Program-made: the position numbers and the translations under genes
Assembly (NCBI GenBank): GCA_934351445.1
Contig: CAKRIZ010000006.1
Span: 1 to 64,000 of the forward strand
Direction: 5' to 3'
DNA: 64,000 nt
Source of the DNA: an uncultured Eubacterium sp.
GTDB lineage: Bacteria > Bacillota > Clostridia > Lachnospirales > Lachnospiraceae
Notes under the pieces: model-generated
What the model was told of the DNA's origin: nothing
Database searches by the model: none
What the model saw: only the letters and a program-made list of their open reading frames with translations
In this document: piece after piece, positions 45,672 through 54,916 of the stretch
How the letters are laid out: every line of letters begins with the position of its first letter
How positions within the stretch are numbered: position 1 is the first letter of the stretch

Positions 45672-47375
45672 ATGTCAGCATTATTAAAGTCAAGAAAAAA
45701 AGAGAAAGATATTGTTTTAGTTCAGGCACCGCAGGAGGAGCAGATCATCTGTAAAAATTGTGGAGCGTCAGTCAGCAAAGAGCAGGTAGTCCGGAAAAAA
45801 TATATTTGTCCAAAATGTAATTATTATTTCCGGGTCCGGACAAACAACCGCCTGCGCATGGTTGCGGATGAAGACAGCTTTACACCGTGGTTTGCCCAGG
45901 AGACATCGGATGTGGTTAATCCGTTGGATTTTCCGCTGTATGAGCAGAAAGTGCGTGATACACGTGAAAAGACCGGACTGAGTGAGGGTGTGACGGTCGG
46001 AAAGGGAACGATCTATGGTATGGAGGCTGTGATCGGTGTCTGTGACGCCCGTTTTATGATGGGCAGTATGGGTCACGTGGTCGGTGAGCGGATCGCAGCG
46101 GCTGTGGAGCGGGCGACTGCGGAGCGGCTGCCGGTGATCCTGTTTTGTTGTTCGGGCGGTGCACGTATGCAGGAGGGCATTATTTCGCTCATGCAGATGG
46201 CTAAGACCTCGGCAGCATTGAAGCACCATTCCGAGGCTGGCGGACTGTACATATCCGTGCTGACCGATCCGACGACGGGTGGAATGACAGCGAGCTTTGC
46301 CATGCTCGGTGATGTGATCCTCGCAGAGCCCGGTGCACTGATCGGGTTTGCTGGTCCGCGTGTGATCGAGCAGACGATCGGACAGCGGCTGCCGGAAGGA
46401 TTCCAGAGAGCAGAATTTCAGCTGCAGCATGGATTTGTGGATCGTATTGTGGAACGCAAGGATCTGAAACTGACGCTGTATCAGTTATTGAAATGTCATG
46501 CGGCAAGCGGTGTGGCGAACTTTGATCCGATGCGGGAAAATGATAATTATGAGCCGACGGAACTGATGCGTGAACGTGCCAGCCATGAAAAGGACAGAAG
46601 CGCCTGGGAAAAGGTACGCGAGGCGCGGCAGATGAACCGTCTGCAGTCCAGAGACTATATTGCGGCAGTCTTTGATGATTTTATGGAACTGCACGGAGAC
46701 CGCTATTTTCGGGATGATCCGGCGATCATTGGCGGGATCGCCTGGCTGGATGGACAGCCGGTGACCGTGATTGGTATTCAAAAGGGCAGCTCGATCGCAG
46801 AATGTGCGGCGCGCAATTATGGGATGCCTTCCCCGGAAGGATACCGCAAAGCATTGCGGCTGATGAAACAGGCAGAGAAGTTCGGCCGGCCGGTCATTAC
46901 ATTTGTCAATACATCCGGTGCCTATCCGGGTATGGAGGCAGAAGAAAACGGACAGGGTGAAGCGATCGCGCGGAATCTGTATGAGATGAGTGACCTGCAT
47001 GTGCCGACATTCACATTTATGATCGGTGAAGGTGGCAGTGGCGGTGCACTCGCTCTGGCAGTCAGCAATGAGGTGTGGATGCTCGAGCACGCGGTATATT
47101 CGATTCTTTCACCGGAAGGTTTTGCTTCTATATTATGGAAAGATGGCAGGCGCGCGAAGGAAGCCGCATCCGTCATGAAGATTACAGCACAGGATCTGCT
47201 CTCGCTCGGTGTGATTGATGGAATCATCCCGGAATTTGGCGGCGCGGACCAGGCAGCATGTGAGTCGGTCGCACGTGCGATGAAGCGCGAGTTGAAACGG
47301 TTTTTAAAGGATAATCGTAAAAAGAGCGGTGAGGAACTGGCGGCAGCCCGCTATGAGCGTTTTCGGAAATTCTAA
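45672..47375 (+). CDS. accDA: Acetyl-CoA carboxylase carboxyltransferase, fused beta and alpha subunits
   Basis: A 567-residue fusion. The first part (about 1-275) is AccD: a four-cysteine zinc site (C27, C30, C46, C49 in CKNCG and CPKCN), [11 protein letters not shown] and [12 protein letters not shown]. The second part (about 310-567) is Acc[17 protein letters not shown], the [17 protein letters not shown] segment and [10 protein letters not shown]. In most bacteria these are two genes. It transfers the carboxyl group from biotin to acetyl-CoA to make malonyl-CoA. The partner genes accB and accC are not in this operon and must be elsewhere. The start at 45672 is favoured by TGGAGC with 8-base spacing. 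Confidence 0.92.
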   Translation: MSALLKSRKKEKDIVLVQAPQEEQIICKNCGASVSKEQVVRKKYICPKCNYYFRVRTNNRLRMVADEDSFTPWFAQETSDVVNPLDFPLYEQKVRDTREKTGLSEGVTVGKGTIYGMEAVIGVCDARFMMGSMGHVVGERIAAAVERATAERLPVILFCCSGGARMQEGIISLMQMAKTSAALKHHSEAGGLYISVLTDPTTGGMTASFAMLGDVILAEPGALIGFAGPRVIEQTIGQRLPEGFQRAEFQLQHGFVDRIVERKDLKLTLYQLLKCHAASGVANFDPMRENDNYEPTELMRERASHEKDRSAWEKVREARQMNRLQSRDYIAAVFDDFMELHGDRYFRDDPAIIGGIAWLDGQPVTVIGIQKGSSIAECAARNYGMPSPEGYRKALRLMKQAEKFGRPVITFVNTSGAYPGMEAEENGQGEAIARNLYEMSDLHVPTFTFMIGEGGSGGALALAVSNEVWMLEHAVYSILSPEGFASILWKDGRRAKEAASVMKITAQDLLSLGVIDGIIPEFGGADQAACESVARAMKRELKRFLKDNRKKSGEELAAARYERFRKF

Positions 47376-47397
47376 GATTGCGGATAAGGAGTATGGG

Positions 47398-48369
47398 ATG
47401 ATAAAAATATGTGGAACCGGAAGTGCGCTTCCCACAAAGCGCGTCACAAACGATGATCTCGCGCAGATCATGGATACATCGGATGAGTGGATCAGCAGCC
47501 GTACCGGCATCCGTGCCAGACATCTGGCGGTGGAGGAGACGACCAGTGGATTGTCCGTAGATGCAGCAAAGCAGGCGCTCACTGAGGCTGGCATCCGGCC
47601 GGAGGAACTGGATCTGATCATTGCGGCGACCTTGTCACCGGATCATGTGCTGCCTACACTCGCCTGTGAAGTACAGGCGGCACTCGGCGCATCACATGCA
47701 GTTGCGTTTGACCTGCATGCAGCATGCTCCGGTTTTTTATTTGCGCTGAATACGGCAGCTGTGTATCTGCAAAGCGGTGTATATAAAAATGCATTGATTA
47801 TCGGAGCTGAGACACTCTCCAAGATGATGGACTGGACAGATCGGGGGACATGTGTACTCTTTGGTGATGGCGCAGGGGCAGCTGTGATCCGCGAGATACC
47901 GGATGGGACAGACCGCGGATTGAGGTCTTTTGTCCAGTATTCGGATGGTTCACGGGGTGGTGTTTTATCCTGTGGAGGCCGTCCGCTCGTGAATCCGTAT
48001 ACGGCGCATGAGACAGAGCATCCATATGTGGAGATGGATGGTCAGGCTGTGTACAAGTTTGCTGTGGGCACCGTGCCGCATGTTGTGGCAGAAGCAGTGG
48101 AACAGGCAGGGATTTCTATCGCAGACATCGGCCATTTTGTGCTGCATCAGGCAAACAGCCGTATTATAGCTTCTGTCGCAAAACGCCTGGGACAGCCGCT
48201 TGACAAGTTTCCGATGAATTTACAGGAATGTGGTAATATTTCTGCGGCAAGTGTACCGATCCTCTTGGATTATTTGAATAAAAATGATATGATAAAAGAA
48301 AACGAGTATATCGTTTTGGCCGGATTTGGCGCCGGTCTGACGTGGGGAGCCGCGGTGATAAAGTGGTAA
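47398..48369 (+). CDS. fabH: 3-oxoacyl-ACP synthase III
   Basis: A 323-residue initiating ketoacyl synthase that condenses acetyl- or branched acyl-CoA with malonyl-ACP. The active-site cysteine is C110 in LHAACSGF, the histidine lies in VLHQANSRI and the asparagine in ECGNISAAS. The start at 47398 (MIKICGTGSALP) is the normal FabH start and follows ATAAGGAG. Its place near the end of the operon rather than the beginning is a rearrangement relative to many Firmicutes. Confidence 0.94.
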   Translation: MIKICGTGSALPTKRVTNDDLAQIMDTSDEWISSRTGIRARHLAVEETTSGLSVDAAKQALTEAGIRPEELDLIIAATLSPDHVLPTLACEVQAALGASHAVAFDLHAACSGFLFALNTAAVYLQSGVYKNALIIGAETLSKMMDWTDRGTCVLFGDGAGAAVIREIPDGTDRGLRSFVQYSDGSRGGVLSCGGRPLVNPYTAHETEHPYVEMDGQAVYKFAVGTVPHVVAEAVEQAGISIADIGHFVLHQANSRIIASVAKRLGQPLDKFPMNLQECGNISAASVPILLDYLNKNDMIKENEYIVLAGFGAGLTWGAAVIKW

Positions 48370-48381
48370 AGGAGTCGTACT

Positions 48382-48822
48382 ATGAACACAGACGAGACAC
48401 TGAATGAAGTGCTGGTCCATCTGTTTCAGGATCTGATGGATATTGAAGGAAAATGCCTGATTACAGAGGAGTTTTCCGATATGACAAACAATGATATGCA
48501 TATTGTAGAAGCGATCGGGCTCGGCGAGGCAAAGCGCAGTTCCGAGGTCGCAAAGCTCATGTCTGTCACGACCGGAACGTTGACAAGGGCTGTCGATGGC
48601 CTGGTCGAGCATGGCTATGTCGTGCGGACCCGCAGTGACAAGGACAAGCGTGTTGTCTATCTGACGCTGACAGAACGCGGTAAGGCGGCTTATGAACATC
48701 ATAAGAGATTCCACGAGCAGATGATCGCCAATGCCAAGGCTAATCTATCGGAGGAGGAGCTGGATATTCTGGTTCGTTCACTCAGGCAGTTGAACGATTA
48801 TTTCAGAACCGCATATTCATAA
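48382..48822 (+). CDS. fabT: MarR family regulator, probable FabT
   Basis: A 146-residue winged-helix regulator. The recognition segment is SSEVAKLMSVTTGTLTRAVDGL and the wing is RTRSDKDKRVVYLTLT. In streptococci FabT, a MarR protein, represses the fab operon with long-chain acyl-ACP as corepressor. Here the gene is at the far end of the operon instead of the start, but the FabT-type box in the operon promoter makes the assignment likely. TAAAGGAG lies upstream. The next gene begins immediately after its stop codon. Confidence 0.8.
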   Translation: MNTDETLNEVLVHLFQDLMDIEGKCLITEEFSDMTNNDMHIVEAIGLGEAKRSSEVAKLMSVTTGTLTRAVDGLVEHGYVVRTRSDKDKRVVYLTLTERGKAAYEHHKRFHEQMIANAKANLSEEELDILVRSLRQLNDYFRTAYS

Positions 48823-51588
48823 ATGACAAAAAAAAGAAGTATTGGCATCCTGGCACACGTAGATGCGGGAAAGACGACACTCTCAGAGAGTATTCTCTAT
48901 GAGGCAGGTGCGATCCGTTCCCGTGGACGTGTGGATCACGGGGATGTTTTTTTAGACACGGATGAGCAGGAGCGTGCGCGCGGTATCACCATTTTTTCCA
49001 AGCAGGCACGTTTTATCTGGAGAGAACGGGAGATCACACTGCTCGACACACCGGGACATGTGGATTTTTCAGGAGAGATGGAGCGTGTCCTGAGTGTATT
49101 GGATGCCGCCGTGCTCGTAATCAGTGCGATGGACGGTGTGCAGAGCCATACGAGAACATTGTGGAAGCTGTTTGAACACTATCAGATCCCGGTATTTTTA
49201 TTTATCAATAAAATGGATCTGACAGACCGTCAGCAGGGAGAGCTGATGGCACATCTGCAGCAGGAGTTATCTGACGGATGTCAGAATTTTTCTGCGGAAC
49301 ATGATGCGCAGTGGATGGAAAATATAGCCATGTGTGAGGAGGAACTGTTGAATCAATTCCTGACAGATGGAGCGCTGGACGAGACACAGCTCGCAGCGCA
49401 TGTACAGGGGCGGAAGATCTTCCCCTGCTTTTTTGGTACAGCGCTAAAGGACGAGGGCGTGCGTGAGTTATTGGATGGCATGGAACAGTATCTGCCCGAG
49501 CCGGAATGGGATGCAGACGGCGCATTCGGCGCTCGTGTGTTCAAGATTTCGCGGGACGATGCCGGAAACCGTCTGAGTTGGATCCGTCTGACCGGGGGAC
49601 GGCTGCAGGTCAAGGAGGTGCTCGATACAGGGGCAGATGAACCGGAAAAGGTCAACCAGATCCGGTTGTACTCCGGTACAAAATATGAGACTGTCGATGA
49701 AGTGTCTGCCGGTGATGTCTGTGTGCTGTCGGGGCTCACCCACACAGCGGCCGGAGATGGGCTGGGAGCCCTGACAACATTGACACCTCCGAGTCTGGCA
49801 CCGGTCATGACATACCGGCTCGTGCTGCCGGATACGTGTGATGCTTTTGTATTTTTAGGAAAGCTGCGGCAGCTCGAGGAGGAAGATCCGTTACTTCATG
49901 TGATCTGGAATGAGCGCTCACGAGAGATTCATATGCAGCTCATGGGTGAGGTACAGACGCAGGTATTGAAGAATCTGATCTGGCAGCGGTTCCATGAGGA
50001 AGTCTCCTTCGCGGAAGGGCATATTGTATATAAAGAAACGATCGCTGCGCCGGTCGAGGGAGTCGGACATTATGAACCACTGCGCCATTATGCGGAGGTG
50101 CACCTGTTGCTCGAACCGGGCGAGCGTGGCAGCGGGATAGAGATCGCGACTGCCTGTAAGGAAGATGTGTTAGACCGTAACTGGCAGCGGCTCATTCTGA
50201 CACATGTGCAGGAGCGGGAACATCCGGGGGTACTGACCGGGGCGCCGGTTACGGATGTGCGGATCACACTTCTGACCGGACGCGCACATCAGAAGCATAC
50301 GGAAGGCGGGGATTTCCGCCAGGCGACATACCGTGCGATCCGGCAGGGACTGAAAAAGGCGCAGAGTGTGCTGCTTGAGCCGTATTACCGTTTTACACTG
50401 GATGTGCCGACCGGGCAGATCGGGCACGCGATGGCAGATATCCAGCGGATGAAGGGTAGTTTTGAGCCTCCGGAGACGGCGGCTGACGGAGTGATGACCA
50501 GGCTCATTGGACGTGCGCCGGCAGAGCAGATGCAGGGATATCTGTCAGAGGTCCATGCATATACGAGAGGCTGTGGGCGGCTGACGTTAGAGTTGGCCGG
50601 ATATGAGCCTGTGGACGAAAAGCGCCAGCAGGAGATCGTAACGGAGATTGGCTATGACAGTGAGTCGGATCTGGATCATCCGACCGGTTCCGTGTTCTGT
50701 GCACATGGTGCGGGCTTTGTCGTGCCGTGGTATGCAGTGGAAGAATATATGCATCTTGACAGTGCCTTTTCTGCGGATGCTGTATCGGATCCGAATGGTA
50801 TCCATGTGCCCGGCTCCATCGATATGAAAGCCTATGAACAGGCACTTTTAGAGGAGCAGGCGCGCATGCTGCAGGCGAGGGAGCAGTCACGGGCGAGTCG
50901 TTCGGGTAGTGGTGGCTATGCGGATGAACAGGAATTGAAAGAGATATTTACCCGCACGTTTGGTGAGGTGAAGCGCAGAACCGGAGCGTCGGATACGGAT
51001 CTGGGCTACGAGAGGGGGAGTGCACCGATGCAAAAGACGAAGTCCTATGCATCGCGGCTTCACCGTCCGGAGGATACCTCTTATCCGAGAAAACCGGCAG
51101 CGGCACCGGACGAATACCTGATCGTAGACGGTTATAATGTGATTTTTGCGTGGGAGGATCTCAAAACCCTGGCGGCGCAGAATCTCGATGCGGCGCGCGA
51201 CCGGCTGAATGACATTTTATGCAATTACCAGGGCTATAAAAAGTGTCATCTGATCGTTGTCTATGATGCGTACAAACGGAAAGGCGGCGCGGGCAGTGAG
51301 CAGGATTACCACAATATCCACCTTGTATTTACGCGTGAGGGACAGACGGCGGATATGTATATCGAGGAGTATGTCCGCACGCTTGGAAAAAAGGTCAAAG
51401 TGACGGTCGCTACCTCGGATGGGCTCGAACAGCTGACAGTCAGCTCTGGAGGGGCGCTGCGCATGTCATCCAATGAACTTTTATTGGAAGTGCAGGAAGC
51501 AGAGCGCGATATCCGGGAAGTATATCTGGATCAGGAGTATCCAAAAGGTGAGAAGCACTTTCCGTTTGCGGAGCATTTTAGTAGGTGA
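48823..51588 (+). CDS. TetM/EF-G-like ribosomal GTPase fused to a YacP/Rae1-type NYN nuclease domain
   Basis: A 921-residue protein. Residues 1-220 are a translation-factor GTPase: AHVDAGKTT (11-19), RARGITI (51-57), DTPGH (75-79) and NKMD (129-132). Domains II to V like those of EF-G and TetM/TetO follow to about 690. A charged linker (about 690-760) leads to an NYN domain (about 764-910): EYLIVDGYNVIFAW, VVYDAYKRKG, REGQTADMYIEEY and ATSDGLEQ match YacP, called Rae1 in Bacillus subtilis, a ribosome-dependent nuclease that cleaves mRNA in the A site. The fusion therefore may place a nuclease at the ribosomal A site. The ATG touches the marR stop and lacks its own ribosome binding site, so it is coupled to the fatty acid operon. 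Drug resistance is not implied. Confidence 0.88.
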   Translation: MTKKRSIGILAHVDAGKTTLSESILYEAGAIRSRGRVDHGDVFLDTDEQERARGITIFSKQARFIWREREITLLDTPGHVDFSGEMERVLSVLDAAVLVISAMDGVQSHTRTLWKLFEHYQIPVFLFINKMDLTDRQQGELMAHLQQELSDGCQNFSAEHDAQWMENIAMCEEELLNQFLTDGALDETQLAAHVQGRKIFPCFFGTALKDEGVRELLDGMEQYLPEPEWDADGAFGARVFKISRDDAGNRLSWIRLTGGRLQVKEVLDTGADEPEKVNQIRLYSGTKYETVDEVSAGDVCVLSGLTHTAAGDGLGALTTLTPPSLAPVMTYRLVLPDTCDAFVFLGKLRQLEEEDPLLHVIWNERSREIHMQLMGEVQTQVLKNLIWQRFHEEVSFAEGHIVYKETIAAPVEGVGHYEPLRHYAEVHLLLEPGERGSGIEIATACKEDVLDRNWQRLILTHVQEREHPGVLTGAPVTDVRITLLTGRAHQKHTEGGDFRQATYRAIRQGLKKAQSVLLEPYYRFTLDVPTGQIGHAMADIQRMKGSFEPPETAADGVMTRLIGRAPAEQMQGYLSEVHAYTRGCGRLTLELAGYEPVDEKRQQEIVTEIGYDSESDLDHPTGSVFCAHGAGFVVPWYAVEEYMHLDSAFSADAVSDPNGIHVPGSIDMKAYEQALLEEQARMLQAREQSRASRSGSGGYADEQELKEIFTRTFGEVKRRTGASDTDLGYERGSAPMQKTKSYASRLHRPEDTSYPRKPAAAPDEYLIVDGYNVIFAWEDLKTLAAQNLDAARDRLNDILCNYQGYKKCHLIVVYDAYKRKGGAGSEQDYHNIHLVFTREGQTADMYIEEYVRTLGKKVKVTVATSDGLEQLTVSSGGALRMSSNELLLEVQEAERDIREVYLDQEYPKGEKHFPFAEHFSR

Positions 51589-51640
51589 ACGGAACATGCA
51601 AGCACTATCAACTCAGATGCAGAAGTAGCAGCGTGAGCAA

Positions 51641-51725
51641 AACAGACATGCTTGCGGGAGCTGCGACCTCTTAACAATGTGCTTACATGACCAAAAACCT
51701 GACAAAAATAGTTTCGCAAACGCCG
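51641..51725. repeat. Partial second copy of the 40516-40685 element (inverted)
   Basis: Aligns without gaps to the reverse complement of 40516-40600, about 85 percent identical by eye over its last 75 bases, ending ACCTGACAAAAATAG then GTTTCGCAAACGCC. It lies between the GTPase-NYN gene and trmO. The 168-base gap shows nothing else. Confidence 0.75.
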
Positions 51726-51756
51726 AAATAGTTGAGAAGATGAAAGGAGTCATCAC

Positions 51757-52446
51757 ATGCCAACACAATCCACAATCCAGGTCATCGCCCATATCCGGAC
51801 CGACTTTCCGACAAAGTTCGGTATTCCACGCCAGAGCAGTCTCGTGGACGAACTGACCGGGGAGATCATATTTGAGCCGGAGTACCGACAGATCGAGGCA
51901 TTCCGTGGAATCGAGGAATATTCGCATCTGTGGCTGCTGTGGGAGTTTTCTGAGGCAAAGCGGGAGCGCTGGTCGGCGACGGTTAAGCCGCCACGGCTTG
52001 GGGGCAGAACGCGCATGGGAGTCTTTGCGACGCGTTCCCCATTTCGGCCGAATCCAATCGGGCTGTCATGTGTGCGTCTGATTGGATTGCGCCAGGATGA
52101 GACATATGGGCCGGTGCTTATGGTTGCAGGTGTGGATCTGATGGATGGCACACCGATCTATGATGTGAAGCCGTATCTGCCGTATGTAGATGCACATCCG
52201 GATGCGTCCGGCGGTTTTGGCGACCGTGTCAAAGACCATGCACTGGATGTTGATTTTCCGGTAGAATTATTAGAACGGCTGCCGGAAGAAAAGCGGGCGG
52301 GAGCAGCTGCATTTTTGCAGCAGGATCCTCGTCCGGCGGTGCACCGCGACCCGGGGCGTGTGTACAAGATTGCCTATGCAGGGTACGATATCCATTTTAC
52401 AGTCTGTGATATGGTATTGACTGTCACGGATGTGATTGAACTGTGA
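51757..52446 (+). CDS. trmO: tRNA (t6A37) N6-methyltransferase TrmO (TsaA/YaeB)
   Basis: A 229-residue SAM-dependent enzyme that methylates N6-threonylcarbamoyladenosine at tRNA position 37. Diagnostic segments are IAHIRTDFPTKFGIPRQ, LWLLWEF and the SAM-binding FATRSPFRPNPIGLS, with DLMDGTPIYDVKPYLPY further on. AAAGGAG precedes the ATG. The C-terminal about 60 residues are longer than the minimal UPF0066 domain, as in E. coli TrmO. Confidence 0.92.
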   Translation: MPTQSTIQVIAHIRTDFPTKFGIPRQSSLVDELTGEIIFEPEYRQIEAFRGIEEYSHLWLLWEFSEAKRERWSATVKPPRLGGRTRMGVFATRSPFRPNPIGLSCVRLIGLRQDETYGPVLMVAGVDLMDGTPIYDVKPYLPYVDAHPDASGGFGDRVKDHALDVDFPVELLERLPEEKRAGAAAFLQQDPRPAVHRDPGRVYKIAYAGYDIHFTVCDMVLTVTDVIEL

Positions 52447-52531
52447 TGTGAATGTCTGGAAACAGACAACGAAATTTGTTTTTTGATCCCAAAAGAAACA
52501 GTCGCAGACTGTCGGCATGATAGATCATGAA

Positions 52532-52578
52532 ACACAACATCTAGTGCTTGACAAAGAAAAAAGTTCAATATTTTGCAA
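52532..52578. promoter_or_regulatory. Pair of NrdR boxes upstream of nrdD
   Basis: ACACAACATCTAGTGC (52532-52547) and GTTCAATATTTTGCAA (52563-52578) match the NrdR consensus ACACWATATATWGTGT at 13 and about 10 positions. They start 31 bases apart, three helical turns, the spacing typical of NrdR box pairs. They imply repression of ribonucleotide reductase when dATP is high. Confidence 0.65.
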
Positions 52579-52586
52579 AAAAGGGG

Positions 52587-52683
52587 TTCCATTTTGAAAA
52601 AGAATCGGCTATGATAATTACAGGATAGCGGAAGTGGGTCTGAACGTGCGAAATCTGTCGAAAAACGACGGACGGCGCTTCCG
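52587..52683 (+). promoter_or_regulatory. nrdD promoter and structured 5' leader
   Basis: TTCCAT (52587-52592), 17 bases and TATGAT (52610-52615) form a promoter. The transcript would start just before a two-stem hairpin: CGGAAGTG (52629-52636) pairs with CGCTTCCG (52676-52683), and inside CTGTCG (52655-52660) pairs with CGACGG (52666-52671) around AAAAA. An internal loop of about 14 bases (TGAACGTGCGAAAT) is left between. I do not recognise a known riboswitch. Confidence 0.5.
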
Positions 52684-52712
52684 TATGAGTAGAAAAATAG
52701 CGGAGAGAAGAC

Positions 52713-54902
52713 ATGGAACACTATAAGATCATAAAACGGGACGGAAAAGAAGTAGATTTTGAGGAGGAGAAGATCGTAAATGCAATCTCCAAGGCAAATG
52801 ATGAGATCGCAGATATCTATAAACTGAGTGAATGCCAGATCCGGGCGATTGCAAATAATGTGAAGGATCAGGTCGCAGAATCACTGCACACGGTCAGTGT
52901 GGAGGAGATCCAGGACATGGTGGAGAAAGGTATCATGCAGATGCGCGGCTATGAAGTCGCACAGAAGTATGTGCGCTACCGCTATACGAGAGAACTGGCG
53001 CGCAAGGCAAACTCGACGGATAATGGCATCCTTGCATTGCTCGAACGCATCAACGAAGAAGTCAAACAGGAGAATTCCAATAAAAATCCGATCATCAATT
53101 CCACGCAGCGTGACTATATGGCAGGAGAAGTCAGCAAGGATCTGAGTAGCCGTATCCTGCTCCCGGAGGAGATTATCCATGCGCATAATGAAGGTATCAT
53201 TCATTTCCATGATATGGATTATTATGCACAAAAAGAGCATAACTGTGATTTGATTAATTTACAGGACATGCTCGAAAACGGAACCGTCATCAATGGTACA
53301 CGTATCGACAAGCCGCATAGTTTTTCTATCGCATGTAATGTGACGACACAGATTGTTGCACAGGTTGCATCCAATCAGTACGGCGGACAGTCATTTTCAC
53401 TGGCACATCTGGCACCGTTTGTGGATGTCAGCCGTCAGAAAATCCGTGAATCCGTCATCGCAGAGCGCACGGAGTGTGGAGATGCCCTGGACGAGGCGGT
53501 TATTGAGCGTGTGGTAGAATCCCGGCTGGCGCGTGAGGTGACGCAGGGTGTACAGATCATCCAGTATCAGCTCAATACACTGATGACCTGTAACGGACAG
53601 TCACCGTTTGTGACAGTATTCATGTACCTGGATGAAGTAGCCGATGGTCAGACACGCGAAGACCTGGCAATGGTTATTGAGGAGACGCTCCGCCAGCGTA
53701 TGCAGGGTGTCAAAAATGACAAGGGCGTGTGGATTACTCCGGCATTTCCGAAGCTGATCTATGTGTTGGATGAGGATAATATCCATGAAGATTCAAAATA
53801 CTGGTATCTGACTGAACTTGCAGCGAGATGCTCTGCCAAGCGTCTCGTACCCGATTATATATCTGCGAAGATGATGCGGGAACTCAAGAATGGAAATGTA
53901 TATACATGTATGGGCTGCCGGTCATTTTTGACGGTAGAGGACAAACAGAGAAATGAAGACGGTTCCTATAAGTTTTATGGCAGATTCAATCAGGGAGTCG
54001 TCACGATCAACCTCGTGGATGCCGCCTGCGCTGCAGGTGGAGATATGGACCGTTTCTGGGAGATCTTAGAAGAACGGCTGGAGCTGTGCCACCGGGCATT
54101 GCGCTGCCGTCATGAGCGTCTGCTGGGTACGCCTTCCGATGTGGCTCCGATTCTGTGGCAGTATGGGGCACTGGCACGTCTGAAAAAGGGTGAAGTCATC
54201 GATAAACTATTATATGACGGCTATTCCACGATCTCGCTCGGATATGCGGGCTTGTATGAGATGTGTGTCCGGATGACCGGAAAATCGCACACCGATCCGG
54301 AGGCAAAACCGTTTGCGCTCGCAGTCATGCAAAGGCTCAATGACAAGTGTGCCGAGTGGAAGGCTGCGGAGAATATCAGCTATTCGGTATATGGGACACC
54401 GATGGAGTCTACGACGTATAAATTTGCCAAGTGTCTGCAGCGGCGTTACGGTATTATTCCGGGTGTTACAGATAAAAACTATATCACGAACAGTTATCAT
54501 GTGCATGTGACAGAGCAGATCGATGCATTTTCCAAGCTGAAATTTGAATCAGAGTTTCAGAAACTCTCTCCGGGAGGCGCGATCAGCTATGTGGAAGTGC
54601 CGAATATGCAGCATAATATCTCAGCGGTGCTCGAGGTCATGAAATATATTTATGACAATATCATGTATGCGGAGCTGAATACCAAGAGTGATTTCTGTGA
54701 AAAATGCAATTATGACGGGGAGATCAAGATTGTAAAGGACAAAAACGGCAAGCTTGTCTGGGAGTGCCCCAATTGTGGCAACCGCGATCAGGAGACGCTG
54801 TTTGTAGCGAGAAGGACCTGTGGTTATATCGGTACACAATTCTGGAATCAGGGACGTACGCAGGAGATTCAGGAGCGCGTCCTTCATCTGTCAAATGAAT
54901 AA
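52713..54902 (+). CDS. nrdD: Anaerobic ribonucleoside-triphosphate reductase
   Basis: A 729-residue glycyl-radical enzyme that makes deoxynucleotides without oxygen. It has an N-terminal ATP cone (about 1-95, KIIKRDGKEVDFEEEKI), a catalytic barrel with FHDMDYYAQKEHNCDL, the zinc site CEKC and CPNC, and the C-terminal radical motif RTCGYIGTQFW with G704. GCGGAGAG precedes the ATG. The following gene encodes a radical SAM protein unlike NrdG. Confidence 0.96.
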   Translation: MEHYKIIKRDGKEVDFEEEKIVNAISKANDEIADIYKLSECQIRAIANNVKDQVAESLHTVSVEEIQDMVEKGIMQMRGYEVAQKYVRYRYTRELARKANSTDNGILALLERINEEVKQENSNKNPIINSTQRDYMAGEVSKDLSSRILLPEEIIHAHNEGIIHFHDMDYYAQKEHNCDLINLQDMLENGTVINGTRIDKPHSFSIACNVTTQIVAQVASNQYGGQSFSLAHLAPFVDVSRQKIRESVIAERTECGDALDEAVIERVVESRLAREVTQGVQIIQYQLNTLMTCNGQSPFVTVFMYLDEVADGQTREDLAMVIEETLRQRMQGVKNDKGVWITPAFPKLIYVLDEDNIHEDSKYWYLTELAARCSAKRLVPDYISAKMMRELKNGNVYTCMGCRSFLTVEDKQRNEDGSYKFYGRFNQGVVTINLVDAACAAGGDMDRFWEILEERLELCHRALRCRHERLLGTPSDVAPILWQYGALARLKKGEVIDKLLYDGYSTISLGYAGLYEMCVRMTGKSHTDPEAKPFALAVMQRLNDKCAEWKAAENISYSVYGTPMESTTYKFAKCLQRRYGIIPGVTDKNYITNSYHVHVTEQIDAFSKLKFESEFQKLSPGGAISYVEVPNMQHNISAVLEVMKYIYDNIMYAELNTKSDFCEKCNYDGEIKIVKDKNGKLVWECPNCGNRDQETLFVARRTCGYIGTQFWNQGRTQEIQERVLHLSNE

Positions 54903-54916
54903 AAAGGATAGGAACT

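Noticed and set aside
45768..46430. A 220-codon minus-strand frame opposite accDA
   Set aside because: Shadow of the accDA coding sequence with no ribosome binding site or recognisable domain.
48823..51588. Annotation as a tetracycline resistance protein
   Set aside because: The GTPase is TetM-like, but it carries an NYN domain, is chromosomally tied to the fab operon and shows no mobile context. Resistance cannot be inferred.
52628..52683. Calling the nrdD leader a known riboswitch
   Set aside because: The conserved cores of cobalamin, tetrahydrofolate, cyclic-di-GMP or ZTP riboswitches are not present in it.
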